A stretch of 64,000 nt of DNA from contig JAJEKV010000096.1 of assembly GCA_021234155.1 (NCBI GenBank), positions 2,169,678 through 2,233,677 on the forward strand. Reading direction: 5' to 3'. Shown one piece after another: positions 1 through 12,727 of this stretch (position 1 is its first letter; each line of letters starts with the position of its first letter). This DNA comes from Isoetes taiwanensis (lineage: Eukaryota > Streptophyta > Lycopodiopsida > Isoetales > Isoetaceae). The notes under the pieces are model-generated. The model worked only from the letters and a program-made list of their open reading frames with translations, was not told the DNA's origin and made no database searches. The translations under genes and the position numbers were made by a program.

Positions 1-39
1 TTAAAAAAATCGGTATGCTTCGTTCAGTTACGTATTGCT

Positions 40-3000
40 GAATTTGTTATTTTCAATACAATGCATTAATTGCAAATTTATGAATGTCTTGCCAGCTACC
101 ATTTTAGGCTTCACCGCCGCACATCGAGGAGGACATGCTTTAAACTTCTGCTCGTCAGTTCCCCGCTCCGGTATTCTCGGTATTTGGCTTCAGCCGGGGT
201 TCAAGTGCAGCAGGATATACAAATTTTAAAGCGCCAGGCCAGCCTAGAACACGGCAGCCCGCGAGGGGTTTCGTTTTTAAGGCTCTCTGTAATGAGACTG
301 GGACCTTCTTGTAGTGACTTGGCGATGGAGTGGGGGTGTTGGCCGCCGAGCGGACCCCTAAATCCCGGAAGGCTGCTTGCCACGAATTTCCTCTCCCCAA
401 GGCCACGGGGGCCGGTGGCGACACCCTCTAGAATGGCGATTTGGCTGCGCGGAAATGGACTTCGAGAGCGTCGACATTGCCGCAGGGGAGCAGACCCGAG
501 GAAGACCACCGACCTCAAAGAAGCGTAAAGTGGCTCACTTCCATACACTCGTGAGTCCCGATTGGCTTTAGGATGTGGATCGCGGGATCTTGTCGTGGAG
601 GCGTGGAAGTGTTTCTTTCTTTTTGCAAAACCGACCTTGTAACTTGCTCCCGGGGTAATTTAAGCCATTCAGGACCGATTTGGCAGTCGATTTTGCCATT
701 CGGGACCTCCGGTGCGAGCGACAAAGACAACTGCGGTTTCTACAAGGCCGACCTCGGGGGCCCAGCGGTTTGACAAGTTCTCGGACCCGATCTGGAATCT
801 TTTGGGCCTTCGAAGGGGCCCCTGAGCGGAGGATCAGCGGTGGGATAGGGGCGCGGGCTCAGGAGGGAGGTGGTCATTAAGCGTGCGACCCCAGGAGGCG
901 GCTGCGAGGAAGGGGCTGCCTCGGGGAACTTTTGGATCCCGCCTCTTGGGGTCCGGACTCTCTCCCCTCTTGTGAGGGATCCACCTGCAAAGGTCTGGCC
1001 TCGTTTGACTTGGGGAAGGGTGCATTTCGGTTGCCACACAGCGGGCTGCCCGACCGTTCTAATGCTAACCCTTTGACCTAGACCTTCTCAGAAAATTCGA
1101 AAAGTGGGACGTGTCTTTGGAGATGGATTAGGGAATCCGGTGGCAAAAAATCAGAATTTATTTTTCATTTACAATGCATTAATTGCGAATTTATGAATGT
1201 CTTGCCCAGCGCAAAGCCCCCGACTTCTACTTGCCACATCCGGAGGAGGACAGGCCCAAACTCCGCTCCGTCGGTTCCCCTTGCTCCGTATTCTCGGCTG
1301 CGGCTTCGGCCAGGTCCCAAGTGCAAGCGGACCAAGTCGGCCCCCAAAGCGCCAAACCCTTCTAGAACACGGCAGCCCACGGGGTTTTACGTTTTGGAGG
1401 CCCTCTCCTTGTCGGTCAGGCGGGACCTTGCGGCGTGAGTGACTTGGCGTGGAGTGGGGGTGTTGTTGTGAGCCGAGCTCCGGACCCTAAAATCCCGGGC
1501 TGCTTGCCCCGAATTTCCTCTCCCCAAGGCCACAGGGGCCGGGCCGGGCGACCTCCCTCTCAGGAATCGCGCGATTTGGCTACGCCAATGGACTCAGAGC
1601 GTCGGCATTGCCACGGGGACCAAGTTCCGTGGCAGGAAGACCACCCGACCTCAAAGAAGCCAAAGTAGCTCACTTCCATCACACTCGTAGTCAATTGGCC
1701 TAGGATGTGGATGCGGGATCTTGTCGTGGGGCGTGGAGTGTTTCTTTCTTTTGCAAAACCGACCTTGTAACTTGCTCCCTAGGGTAATTTAGCCATTCGG
1801 GACGATTTGGCGGGGGTCGATTTGCCATTTAGGAGCCTCCCGGTGCGAGCGACAAACAACTGCGGTTTCTACAAAGGCCGACCTCGGGGGCCCAGCGGTT
1901 TGACAAGTTCTCGGACCCGATACGGAATCTTTTGGGCCTTCGAAGAAGGGGCCTGAGCGGAGGATCAGCGGTCCGGATAGGGGGAGCAGGGCTCAGGGAG
2001 GGTGGTCATTAGCGTGACCCAGGGGGCTGGCTGCGCGGGGAAGGGCTGCCTCGGGGAACTTTTTGGATCCCGCCTCTTGGGGTGGGACTCTCCCCTCTTG
2101 TGAGGGATCCCTGCAAGGTCTGGCCTCGTTTGACTTGGGGAAGGGTGCGGCTTCGGTTGCCCACAGCGGGCTGCCCGAACCCGTTCTAATGCTAACCCTT
2201 TGACCTAGACCTTCTCAGAAAATTTCGAAAATTGGGCCGTGTCTTTGGAGATGGATTAGGAATCCGGTGGCAAAAAATCAGAATTTATTTTTAGGTACAA
2301 TGCATTAATTGCGAATTTATGAATGTCTTGCCCTTTGCAAAGCCCCCGACTTCTACTTGCCACGCCGGAGGAGGACAGGCCCAAACTCCGCTCCGTCGGT
2401 TCCCCTTGCTCCGTATTCACCGGCTGCGGCTTCTCGGCCCAGGTCCCAAGTGCAGCGGACCAAGTCTCGGCCCCCAAAGCGCCAAACCCTTCTAGAACAC
2501 GGCAGCCCACGGGGTTTTCGTTTTGGAGGCCCTCTCCTTGTCGGTCGGGCGGGACCTTTTGGCGGTGACTTGGCGTGGAGTGGGGGTGTTGGCCTTGAGC
2601 ACGGACCCTAAAATCCCGGAAGGCTGCTTGCCCCGAATTTCCCTCTCCCCAAGGCCACGGGGCCGGGCCGAGGCGACCTCCCCTCTCGGAATCAGCGATT
2701 TGGCTTTCCTTAATGGACTTCAGAGTTCGACATTGCCACGAGGGACCAAGTTAAAAGTGGCGGAAGACCACCGGCCTCCAAGAAACCGCCAAATTAGCTC
2801 TTTCCATCACACTTTCGTCAGTCAATTGGCTAGGATGTGGATGCGGGATCTTGTCGTGGAGGAAGTGGATGTTTAACTCAACTTTTGCAAAACCGACCTT
2901 GTAACTTGCTTCCTAGGGTAATTTCGCTTCCATTAGGGGCCCGATTTGAGGGTCGATTTTTTCCCATTCAGGAGCCTCCCCTAGGTGCGACACGGCGACC

Positions 3001-6000
3001 AAGATGCTTGGGGTTTCCCTCTGGTAGACCCTCCCACCGGGGCATCCAGCCGGTTTGACAAAAAGTTCTCGGGGCCGTCACGGAATCTTTTTTGGGCCTT
3101 CAGAAGGGGCCCACTGCTGGGAGGATCCAGGTGGGATAAGGGGGAGGGCTCAGAAGGTGGTCATTAGCGTGCAGCCCGGGGGCGCTGCCAGGGGAAACTG
3201 CCACCGGGGAACTTTTGGATCCCGCCTCTTGGGGTCAGGACTCTCCCCTCTTGTGAGGGATCCAAGGTCTGGCCTCGTTTGACTTGGGGAAGGGTGCCGG
3301 CTCGGTTGCCACAGCGGGCTGCCCGGCCGTTCTAATCTAACCCTTTGACCTAGACCTTCTCAGAAAATTTGAAAATTGGGCTGTGTGCTGGAGATGGATT
3401 AGGAATCCGGTGGCAAAAATCAGAATTTATTTTAGGTACAATGCATTAATTGCGAATTTATGAATGTCTTGCCCTTTGCAAAGCCCCCGACTTCTACTTG
3501 CCACATCGGGAGGAGGACAGGCCCAAACTCCGCTCCGTCAGTTCCCCTTGCTCCGTATTCTCGGCTGCAGCTTCTCGGCCCGGGTCCCAAGTGCAACGGA
3601 CCAAGTCTCGGCCCCAAAGCCAAACCCTTCTAGAACACGGCAGCCCACGGGGTTTACGTTTTGGAGGCCCTCTCCTTGTCGGTCGGCGGGACCTTGCCCG
3701 TGACTTGGCGTGGAGTGGGGGTGTTGGCCTTGACACGGACCCTAAAATCCCCCCGGAGGCTGCTTGCCCCGAATTTCCTCTCCCCAAGGCCCTGGGGACG
3801 GACGGGCGACCTCCCCTCTCCGGAATCGCGATTTGGCTCTGCCAATGGACTCAGAACGTCGACATTGCCCTGGGGACCAAGTTCCGTGGCCAGAAGACCA
3901 CCCGACCTCCAAGAAGCGCCAAAGTAGCTCACTTCCATCACACTCGTAGTCAATTGGCCTAGGATGTGGATGCGGGATACTGTCGTGGAGGGCGTGAGTG
4001 TTTCTTTCTTTTGCAAAACCGACCTTGTAACTTGCTCCCTAGGGTAATTTCGCCATTCCGGACGATTTGGCGGGGGTCGATTTGCCATTCGAACCTCCCG
4101 GTGCCCGAGCGACAAGACAACTGCGGTTTCTACAAGGCCGACCTCGGGACGCCCCGCGGTTTGACAAGTTCTCCGGACCGATCTGGAATCTTTTGGGCCT
4201 TCGAAAGGGCCCCTGAGCGGAGGATCAGCGGTGGGATAGGGCAGGGCTCGGGAGGGTGGTCATTAGCGTGCGACCCCAGGAGGCGGCTGCCGAGGAAGGA
4301 GCTGCCGGGGAACTTTTTTGGATCCCGCCTCTTGGGGTCCGGACTCTCCCCTCTTGTGAGGGATCCTGCAAGGTCTGGCCTCGTTTGACTTGGGGAAGGG
4401 TGCGGCTCGGTTGCCCACAGCGGGCTGCCCGGCCCGTTCTATCTAACCCTTTGACCTAGACCTTCTCGAAAATTTGAAAAATTGGGCGTGTCTTTGGAAA
4501 TGGATTAGGATTCAGGTGGCAAAAATCAAAATTTATTTTAGGTACAATGCATTAATTGCGAATTTATGAATGTCTTGCCCTTTGCAAAAGCCCCCGACTT
4601 CTACTTGCCACCGGAGGAGGACAGGCCCAAACTCCGCTCCGTCGGTTCCCCTTGCTCCGTATTCACCGGCTGCGGCTTCGGCGGTCCCAAGTGCAGCAGA
4701 CCAAGTCTCGGGCCCCAAAGCGCCAAACCCTTCTAGAACACGGCAGCCCACGGGGTTTCACGTTTTGGAGGCCCTCTCCTTGTCGGTCGAGGCGGGACCT
4801 TGGCCGTGACTTGGCGTGGAGTGGGGGTGTTGGCGCTTGAACACGGACCCTAAAATCCCGGCTGCTTGCCCGAATTTCCTCTCCCCAAGGCCACGGGGGC
4901 CGGGCCGGGCGACCTCCCCTCTCGGAATCGCGATTTGGCTCTGCCAATGGACTCGAGCGTCGACATTGCCACGGGGACCAAGTTCCGTGGCGAAGACCAC
5001 CCGACCTCAAAGAAGCGCCAAAGTAGCTCACTTCCATCACACTTTCGTAGTCAATTGGCCTAGGATGTGGATGCGGGATCTTGTCGTGGAGGCGTGAGTG
5101 TTTCTTTCTTTTGCAAAACCGACCTTGTAACTTGCTCCCTAGGGTAATTTCGCCATTCAGGACGATTTGGCGGGTCGATTTGCCATTAGGAGCCTCCCGG
5201 TGCGAGCGACAAGACAACTGCCCGGTTTCTACAAAGGCCGGAGACCTCGGGGGCCCAGCGGTTTGACAAGTTCTCGGGACCCGATCTGGAATCTTTTGGG
5301 CCTTCGAAGAGGGGCCCTGAGCGGAGGATCAGCGGTGGGATAGAGCCAGGGCTCGGGAGGGTGGTCATTAGCGTCGACCCAGGGGGGGCTGCCGGGGAAG
5401 GGGCTGCCTCGGGGAACTTTTGGATCCCGCCTCTTGGGGTGGGGACTCTCCCCTCTTGTGAGGGATCCTGCAAGGTCTGGCCTCGTTTGACTTGGGGAAG
5501 GGTGCCGGCTTCGGTTGCCCAGCAGCGGGCTGCCGACCCGTTCTAATCTTAACCCTTTGACCTAGACCTTCTCAGAAAATGAAGAAAATTGGGCTGTGTC
5601 TTTGGAAATGGATTAGGATTCCGGTGGCAAAAATCAGAATTTATTTTAGGTACAATGCATTAATTTGCGAATTTATGAATGTCTTGCCAGCTGCCAAAGC
5701 GCCCCAGACTTCTACTTGCCACATCGGGAGGAGGGCGGGGCCCAAACTCGCTCCGTCGGTTCCCCTTGCTCCGTATTCTCGGCTGCGGCTTCTACCGGCG
5801 GGGTCCCAAGTGCAGCGGACCAAGTCTCGGCCCCCAAAGCGCAAACCCTTCTAGAACACGGCAGCCCACGGGGTTTACGTTTTGGAGGCCCCCTCTCCTT
5901 GTCGGTCCGGGCGGGACCCTGGAGCGTGACTTGGCGTGGAGTGGGGGTGTTGGCCTTGAGCCGCGGACCCTAAAATCCCCGGCTGCTTGCTTGCGAATTT

Positions 6001-9000
6001 CCTCTCCCCAAGGCCACGGGGGCCGGACGGGCGACCTCCCCTCTCGGAATGCGATTTGGCTCTGCCAATGGACTCGAAGCGTCGACGTTGCCACGGGGAC
6101 CAAGTTCCGTGGCCAGAAGACCACCCGACCTCCAAAGCGCCAAAGTAGCTCACTTCCATCACACTCGTAGTCAATTGGCCTAGGATGTGGATGCGGGATC
6201 TTGTCGTGGGGCGTGAGTGTTTCTTTCTTTTGCAAAACCGACCTTGTAACTTGCTCCCTAGGGTAATTTAAGCCATTAGGACGATTTGGCGGTCGATTTG
6301 CCATTAGGAGCCTCCCGGTGCCGAGCGACAAGACACTGCGGTTTCTACAAGGCCGACCTCGGGGCCCAGCGGTTTGACAAGTTCTCGGGCGATCTGGAAT
6401 CTTTTGGGCCTTCAGAGAGGGGCCCTGAGCGGAGGATCAGCGGTGGGATAGGGAGGCAGGGGCTCGGGAGGGTGGTCATTAAGCGTCTGCGACCCGGGGG
6501 GCGCTGCCGGGGAAGGGCTGCCTCGGGGAACTTTTTTTGGATCCGCCTCTTGGGGGTGGGACTCTCCCCTCTTGTGAGGGGATCCTGCAAGGTCGGCCTC
6601 GTTTGACTTGGGGAAGGGTGCCGGCTTCGGTTGCCACAGCGGGCTGCCCGGCCGTTCTAATGCTAACCCTTTGACCTAGACCTTCTCAGAAAATTCCGAA
6701 AATTGGGGGTGTCTTTGGAGATGGATTAGGAATCCGGTGGCAAAAAAATCAGAATTTATTTTAGGTACAATGCATTAATTGCGAATTTATGAATGTCTTG
6801 CCCTTTGCAAAAGCCCCCGACTTCTACTTGCCACATCGGAGGAGGACAGGCCCAAACTCCGCTCCGTCGGTTCCCCTTGCTCCGTATTCTCGGCTGCGGC
6901 TTCCGGCCCGGTCCCAAGTGCAACGAGACCAAGTCTCGGCCCCAAAGCGCCAAACCCTTCTAGAACACGGCAACCCACGGGGTTTACGTTTTGGAGGCCC
7001 TCTCCTTGTCGGTCCGGTAGGGACCTTGCGCCGTGACTTGGCGTGGAGTGGGGGTGTTGGCCTTGAGCCACCGGACCCTAAAATCCCGGGAAAAGGCTTG
7101 CCCGAATTTCCTCTCCCCAAGGCCACGGGGGCCGGGCCAGGCGACCTCCCCTCTCGGGAATCGCGATTTGGCTCTGCCAATGGACTCGAGCGTCGACATT
7201 GCCACAGGGACCAAGTTAGTGGCGAGGAAGACCACCCGACCTCAAAAGCGCCAAAGTAGCTCACTTCCATCACACTCGTAGTCAATTGGCCTAGGATGTG
7301 GATGCGGGGATCTTGTCGTGGAGGCGTGAGTGTTTCTTTCTTTTGCAAAACCGACCTTGTAACTTGCTCCCTAGGGTAATTTCGCCATTAGGACGATTTG
7401 GCGGGGTCGATTTGCCATTCAGGAGCCTCCCGGTGTGCGAGCGACAAGACTGCTGCCCGGTTTCTACAAGGCCGACCTCGGGGCCCAGCGGTTTGACAAG
7501 TTCTCGGGGACCGATCTGGAATCTTTTGGGCCTTCGAAGAAGGGGCCTGAGCGGAGGATCAGCGGTGGGATAGGGGGGCAGGGCTCGGGAGGGGTGGTCA
7601 TTAGCGTGCGACCCAGGGGGCGGCTGCGAGGAAGAGGGCTGCCTCGGGAACTTTTGGATCCCGCCTCTTGGGGTCAGGACTCTCCCCTCTTGTGGGGGAT
7701 CCACTGCAAGGTCGGCCTCGTTTGACTTGGGGAAGGGTGCCGGCTACCGGTTGCCACGCAGCGGGCTGCCCCGACCCGTTCTAACTAACCCTTTGACCTA
7801 GACCTTCTCAGAAAATTTAGAAAAATTGGGGTGCTGGAGATGGATTAGGATTCCGGTGGCAAAATAAATTTATTTTGTTACAATGCATTAATTGTACCCG
7901 AATTTATGAATGTCTTGCCAACGCTGCAGCCCCCAGGCTTCTGCTTGCCACATCGGAGGAGGACAGGCCCAAACTCACATCCGTCAGTTCCCTTGCTCCG
8001 TATTCTGGCTGCAACACCTCGCCGGGTCCCAAGTGCAGCAGACCAGGTCGGCCCCAAAACACAAACCCTTCTAGAACACAGCAGCCCGGGGTTTCGTTTT
8101 GGAGGCCCTCTCGCTTGTCGGTCCGAGGCGGGACCTTGCAGGTGACAACGTGGAGTGGGGTTGTTGGTGAGGAGCAGGACCCTAAAATCCCTCGGAAGCT
8201 TGCCTGAATTTCCTCCCCCAAGGCCACGAAGGGGCCCGGTTGGGTGACCTCCCCTCTCGGGATGCGATTTAGCTTCTGCCAATGGACTCGAGCGTCGGCA
8301 TTGCCATGGGGACCAAGTTTCCGTGGCCAGACCACCACCCGACCTCCAAAGCGCCAAAGTAGCTCACTTCCATCACACTCGTAGTCAATTGGCCCTAGGA
8401 TGTGAATCGGGATAATTTCTTTTGGGCGTGGAGTGTTTCTTTCTTTTTGCAAAACACCTTGTAACTTACTCCCTAGGGTAATTTTAGCCATTAGGACGAT
8501 TTGGCGGGGTCAATTTGCCATTAGAGAACTCCCGATGCCGACGACAAGAGCTCTGCGGTTTCTACAAGGCCGACCTCGGGGCGCCCAGCCCGGTTTGACA
8601 AGTTCTCGGACGATCACGGAATCTTTTGGGCCTTCCGAAGAGGGGCCCACGAGCGGACGGATCAGTTATGTCAGGGATAGCGGCCTCAGGGAGGTGGTCA
8701 TTAAGTCACGGCCCCCCAGGGGCTTATTTGCCGAGGGATGCCTGGGGAACTTTGGATCCGCCTCTTGGGGTGGGACTCTCCCCTCTTGTGAGGGATCACG
8801 CAGGTCGGCCTCGTTTGACTTGGGGAAGGGTGCGGCTCGGTTGCACCAGCGGGCTGCAAACTTAGTTCTAATGCTAACCCTTTGACCTAGACCTTCTCAG
8901 AAAATTTGAAAGAATTGGGCGTGTCTTGGAAATGGGGGATTCCGGTGGCAAAATCGGGAATTTATTTTCGTACAATGCATTAATTGCGGGTTATGAATGT

Positions 9001-11640
9001 CTTGCCCGCGCAAAAAGCCCCAGACTTCTGCTTGGGAGGAGGACGTACTTAAACTTCCAGCTTGGTCGGTTCCCCTTGCTCCGTGTTCTCGGCAGGCTTC
9101 TCGGCCGGTCCCAGAAGTTACCTTGAGACCAAGTCTCGGCCCCCAAAGCATAAGAAGCCAGCCAGGACACGGCAGCCCACGGGGTTTCACGTTTTGGAGG
9201 CCCCTCTCCCTGTCAGGTGGTAGGGACCTTGTGGTGACTTGGCGATGGAGTGGGGGGTGTTGGTGAACATACGGACCTAAAATCCCAGTGGGCTGCTTGC
9301 CCGATTTCCTCTCCCCCAAGGCCCTGAGGGGCCGGGCCAGGCGACCTCCCTCTCGGAATCAGGAATGTGATTTGGCTCGCCAATGGACTCAGAAGCGTCA
9401 GCGTTGCCACGGGACCAAGTTCCGTGGCAAAGACCACCGACCTCCAAGAGCGCCAAAGTAGCTCACTTCCATCACACTTCAAATTAGTCAATTGGCCCTG
9501 GGATGTGGATGCGGGATCTTGTCGTGGAGGCGTGGTGTTTCTTTCTTTTGCAAAACCGACCTTGTAACTTGCTCCCTAGGGTAATTTACGCCATTCAGGA
9601 CCGATTTGAGGTTGATTTGCCATTAGGAGCCTCCCGGTGCGAGCGACAAGACAACTGCCGGTTTTACCAAGGCCGACCTCCGGGGCGCCCAGCGGTTTGA
9701 CAAGTTCTCGGACCCGATGCGGAATCTTTTGGGCCTTCCAGAAGGGGCCCAGAACGGAGGATCAGCGATTTCGGGATAGGGAACCCGGGCTCGGGAGGGT
9801 GGTCATTAGCGTGCAACCCCGAGGGCGCTGCCAGGAAGAACTGCCTCGGGAACTTTTGGATCCCGCCTCTTGGGGTCAGGACTCTCCCCCTCTTGTGAGG
9901 GATCATTTGCAAGGGTCACAGCCTCGTTTGACTTGGGGAAGGGTGCCAGCTTTCGGTTGCCACAGCGGGCTGCCCGGCGGATTCCTAATGCTAACCCTTT
10001 GACCTGGAGCCTTCTCCAGAAAATTTGAAAAATTGGGCTGTGTGCTGGAAATGGATTAGGATTCCGCTGGCAAAAATGGTATTTTCGTACAATGCATTAA
10101 TTAGCGAATTTATGAATGTCTTGCCCTTTTGCAAAGCCCCCCGACTTCACCTTGCCACGCCGGGGAGGAGGAGCCAGGCCCAAACTCGCTCCGTCCGGTT
10201 CCCTTGCTCCGTATTCCGCTGCAGCTCCGGCGGTCCCAAGTGCAGACCAAGTCTCGGCCCCAAAACGCAAAAACCCTTCTAGAAACGGCAGCCACGGGGT
10301 TTCACGTTTTGGAGGCCCTCTCTCTTGTCCGGATGGTGGGACCTTTAGCGGTGACTTGGCGTGGGTGGGGGTGTTGGCCTTCCAAACGGACCCTAAAATC
10401 CCCGGCTGCTTGCCCGAATTTCCCTCTCCCCAAGGCCCAGGGGCCGAGGGCCGAGGCGACCTCCCCTCTCAGAATCGCGATTTGACTCACGCCAATGGAC
10501 TGCGTCGGCGTTGCCACAGGGACCAAGTTAAGGTGGCGGAAGACCACCCCGACCTCAAGAGCCAAAGTAGCTCACTTCCATCACACTTTCGTAGTCAAGT
10601 GGCCCTAGGATGTGGATGCGGGATACTATTGTCGTGGGCGTGGAGTGTTTCTTTCTTTTTGCAAAACCGACCTTGTAACTTGCTCCCTAGGGTAATTTAC
10701 GCCGTTCGAACGGTGGCGGGGTCGATTTGCCATTCCGGAACCTCCCAGTGCCCGAGCGACAAAGGCCTTGCGGGTTTCTACAAGAGGCGGACACCAGGGC
10801 GCCCAGCGGTTTGACAAGTTCTCGGACCAGATCTGGAATCTTTTGGGCCTTCGAAGAGGGGCCCTGAGCGGAGGATCAGCGATTGGGATAGGGGAGGCAG
10901 GGCTCGGGAGGGTGGTCATTAGCGTGCAGCGAGGGGCGCTGCCGAGGGGAAGGGCTGCCTGGGGAACTTTGGATCCGCCTCTTGGGTGGGACTCTCTCCC
11001 CTCTTGTGAGGGATGGCTGCAGGTCCTGGCCTCGTTTGACTTGGGGAAGGGTGCCATTTCGGTTGCCCCAGCGGGCTGCCCGACGTTCTAATAAAGCCTT
11101 TGACCTAGACCTTCTCAGAAATTTAGAAAAATTGTGGTGTCTTTGAAATGGGATTAGGATTCCAGGCGGCAAAATCGAATTTATTTTACGTACAATGCAT
11201 TAGTGGGAATTTATGAATGTCTTGCCAGCTGCCAAAGCCCCCCGACTTCTACTTGCCACATCGGGGGGAGGGGACAGGCCCAAACTCCATCGTCGGTTCC
11301 CTTGCTCCATATTCACCGGCCAAACTCCTCGGCCGGTCCGAGCGCGGAGACGAGTCACCGACCCCCAAAGCGCCAAACCCTTCTAGAACACGGCAACCCA
11401 CGGGGTTTACGTTTTGGAGGCCCTCTCCTGTCGGTCAGGCGGGACCTTGCGCCCGTGACCCGGCGTGGAGTGGGGAGTGCCTTGAAACCACCGGACCAAA
11501 ATCCCGGTGCCCAATTCCCTCTCCCAAGGCCCGAGGGGCCGGACGAGCCCTCCTCTCGTTGCGATTTGGCTCGCCAATGGACTGGAAGCGTCGGCGTTGC
11601 CACGGGGACCAGGGTTAGTGGCAGAAGACCACTCATGTTC
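40..11640 (+). repeat. Tandem array 1: ~1.11-kb units, ten full copies and one truncated
   Basis: The anchor ATGCATTAAT followed by TTATGAATGTCTTGCC recurs at 61, 1174, 2300, 3441, 4547, 5655, 6770, 7883, 8975, 10092 and 11195 (the last slightly altered), giving units of 1092-1141 bp in one orientation. Homology to the unit starts near 40, so the left junction is probably in the window. The eleventh unit stops just after GAAGACCAC near 11632. Each unit has an AT-rich anchor zone and a GC-rich body. Open frames in the units shift at every small indel and none is conserved across copies, so I do not regard the array as coding. It does not resemble rDNA. A diverged array of the same unit lies at 47.88-52.04 kb. 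It could be a satellite or the internal repeat of a large transposon. Confidence 0.93.
934..982. repeat. Nested inverted repeat in the 1.1-kb unit (representative copy)
   Basis: GGATCCC at 934-940 pairs with GGGATCC at 976-982, and between them GGGG pairs with CCCC, forming a roughly 47-49-bp nested hairpin. The same paired BamHI-like sites recur in most units of array 1. In array 2 the inner GGGG/CCCC remains while the outer GGATCC pair is lost. Confidence 0.7.
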
Positions 11641-12199
11641 ACCCAACTAAGAAATGTGTTTTAAAGCGTCATTTTGTAAATGCCGATGCTTAACGTATTT
11701 GAATTATAGCGACGTGGTTTAACTATTTTTATTTTTGTTGTGTACATGTTTGATCTGGGGGCATGTTTGAGCCTAGACAATGCTTGAGCCTAAAGAGGCT
11801 TGTTTGAACCTAGGTAGCATGTTCGACCCTAAAGGGAAATGCAACGCCACACGCTCAACGCCTATAGGCTCCTCATGCTTCACTCTATGTATTTGGACTT
11901 GTTCACCCTACAAAAATACCATTATTATTATCTCTGCTTGAAAGGTAGAGCAAAGTGATCCACAAATGTAAAAGCTAGTGGATAGCATCAAATTAAGCAA
12001 TGATCGAGGTTAACTTGGTGGTGGCATCGGGTTTAAGGTTAGAGAAAATCTAAGTAACTAAGATACCATTGAAGACTCTTTGCATGTTCTAGTCTAGAGG
12101 CAATGCTTGAGCCTATGTGGCTTCTTTGAGCCCATGTTCCAGCCGTTCTTTATTCCTCCGATATAATGTATACCAAAAGGGGGGGAGGGGGGGGGGAGA
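11641..12199. other. Array 1 right flank: shared block and GTTTGAGCCT repeats
   Basis: No gene is seen. At 11694-11745 a segment around TTATAGCGACGT followed by a T-rich run is alignable, with small gaps, to 47668-47725 beside array 2. At 11763-11845 there are four degenerate ~22-bp units built on ATGTTTGAGCCTAG; the same motif occurs twice at 47836-47868, immediately before array 2, and again at 12098-12140. A run of G with one A spans 12179-12197. Confidence 0.6.
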
Positions 12200-12592
12200 A
12201 AAAGAATTGAATTGAATGGGTTTTTTTATTGCACTAAGACCAATAGACATAGCCTATCGGAAGGATTGCAATCGAGGATGCATAATATTTGACATATAGA
12301 ATTTAATGATCGTCTCCTCTAGGTGCTAACTAGGAGTCGTCATTGTTAGCATTGCCAACATTTGTATTAAAATGCCTGAAGTACATCTGTATTTCGTGGA
12401 ATTGCTCTGGTGTAAGATGCTGCATGAGAGCTGGTGGTCCAACCTCTTGATGCTCGTTTTTTTAAGTGAGTTTGAATGCCTTGATCCGCCAGAGGGCTCT
12501 TCGTGCTATTGACTCCTCTAGCACAACACTTGGAATATTGGGCGCCCCTGTAGTTTGTATGATAAACCACCATGTTGGGTCTTGTCGAAAAA
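12200..12592 (-). mobile_element. LINE-like 3' remnant with (ATTCA)n tail
   Basis: On the minus strand, about 12592-12345 reads as one protein-like frame with a single internal stop, containing GPPALMQHLTPEQFHEIQMYF, and ends at a TAG. About 90 bp further is a tail resembling the other LINE tails in the window: a CTATTGGTCT motif, an A-run and short ATTCA/TTCTA-type repeats (compare 56300-56372 and 52773-52850). The protein part is not recognised. Linking it to the tail is inference from position and orientation. Confidence 0.5.
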
Positions 12593-12727
12593 GAAAAAAA
12601 AAAATCTGGTCAAAGAAGCCGGACGTGAGATTGATATTGATGGTCTAAATTTTGAAGTGGATATGTGTATGTGTGTACTGTTCACGGTTGTCCGAAGGAC
12701 AAGCGCCTCACCACCAGGTACATCTTG

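Noticed and set aside
1183-11618. Repeated open frames beginning MRIYECLA/MNVLP in each 1.1-kb unit
   Set aside because: They look like a protein family at first, but frames break at different indels in every copy, run on several frames at once, and lack any recognisable domain. They are translations of a non-coding repeat.
40-11640. Array 1 as ribosomal DNA spacer or a CRISPR-like array
   Set aside because: No 18S, 5.8S, 25S or 5S sequence is visible, units are 1.1 kb without short spacers, and all other content is plant nuclear.
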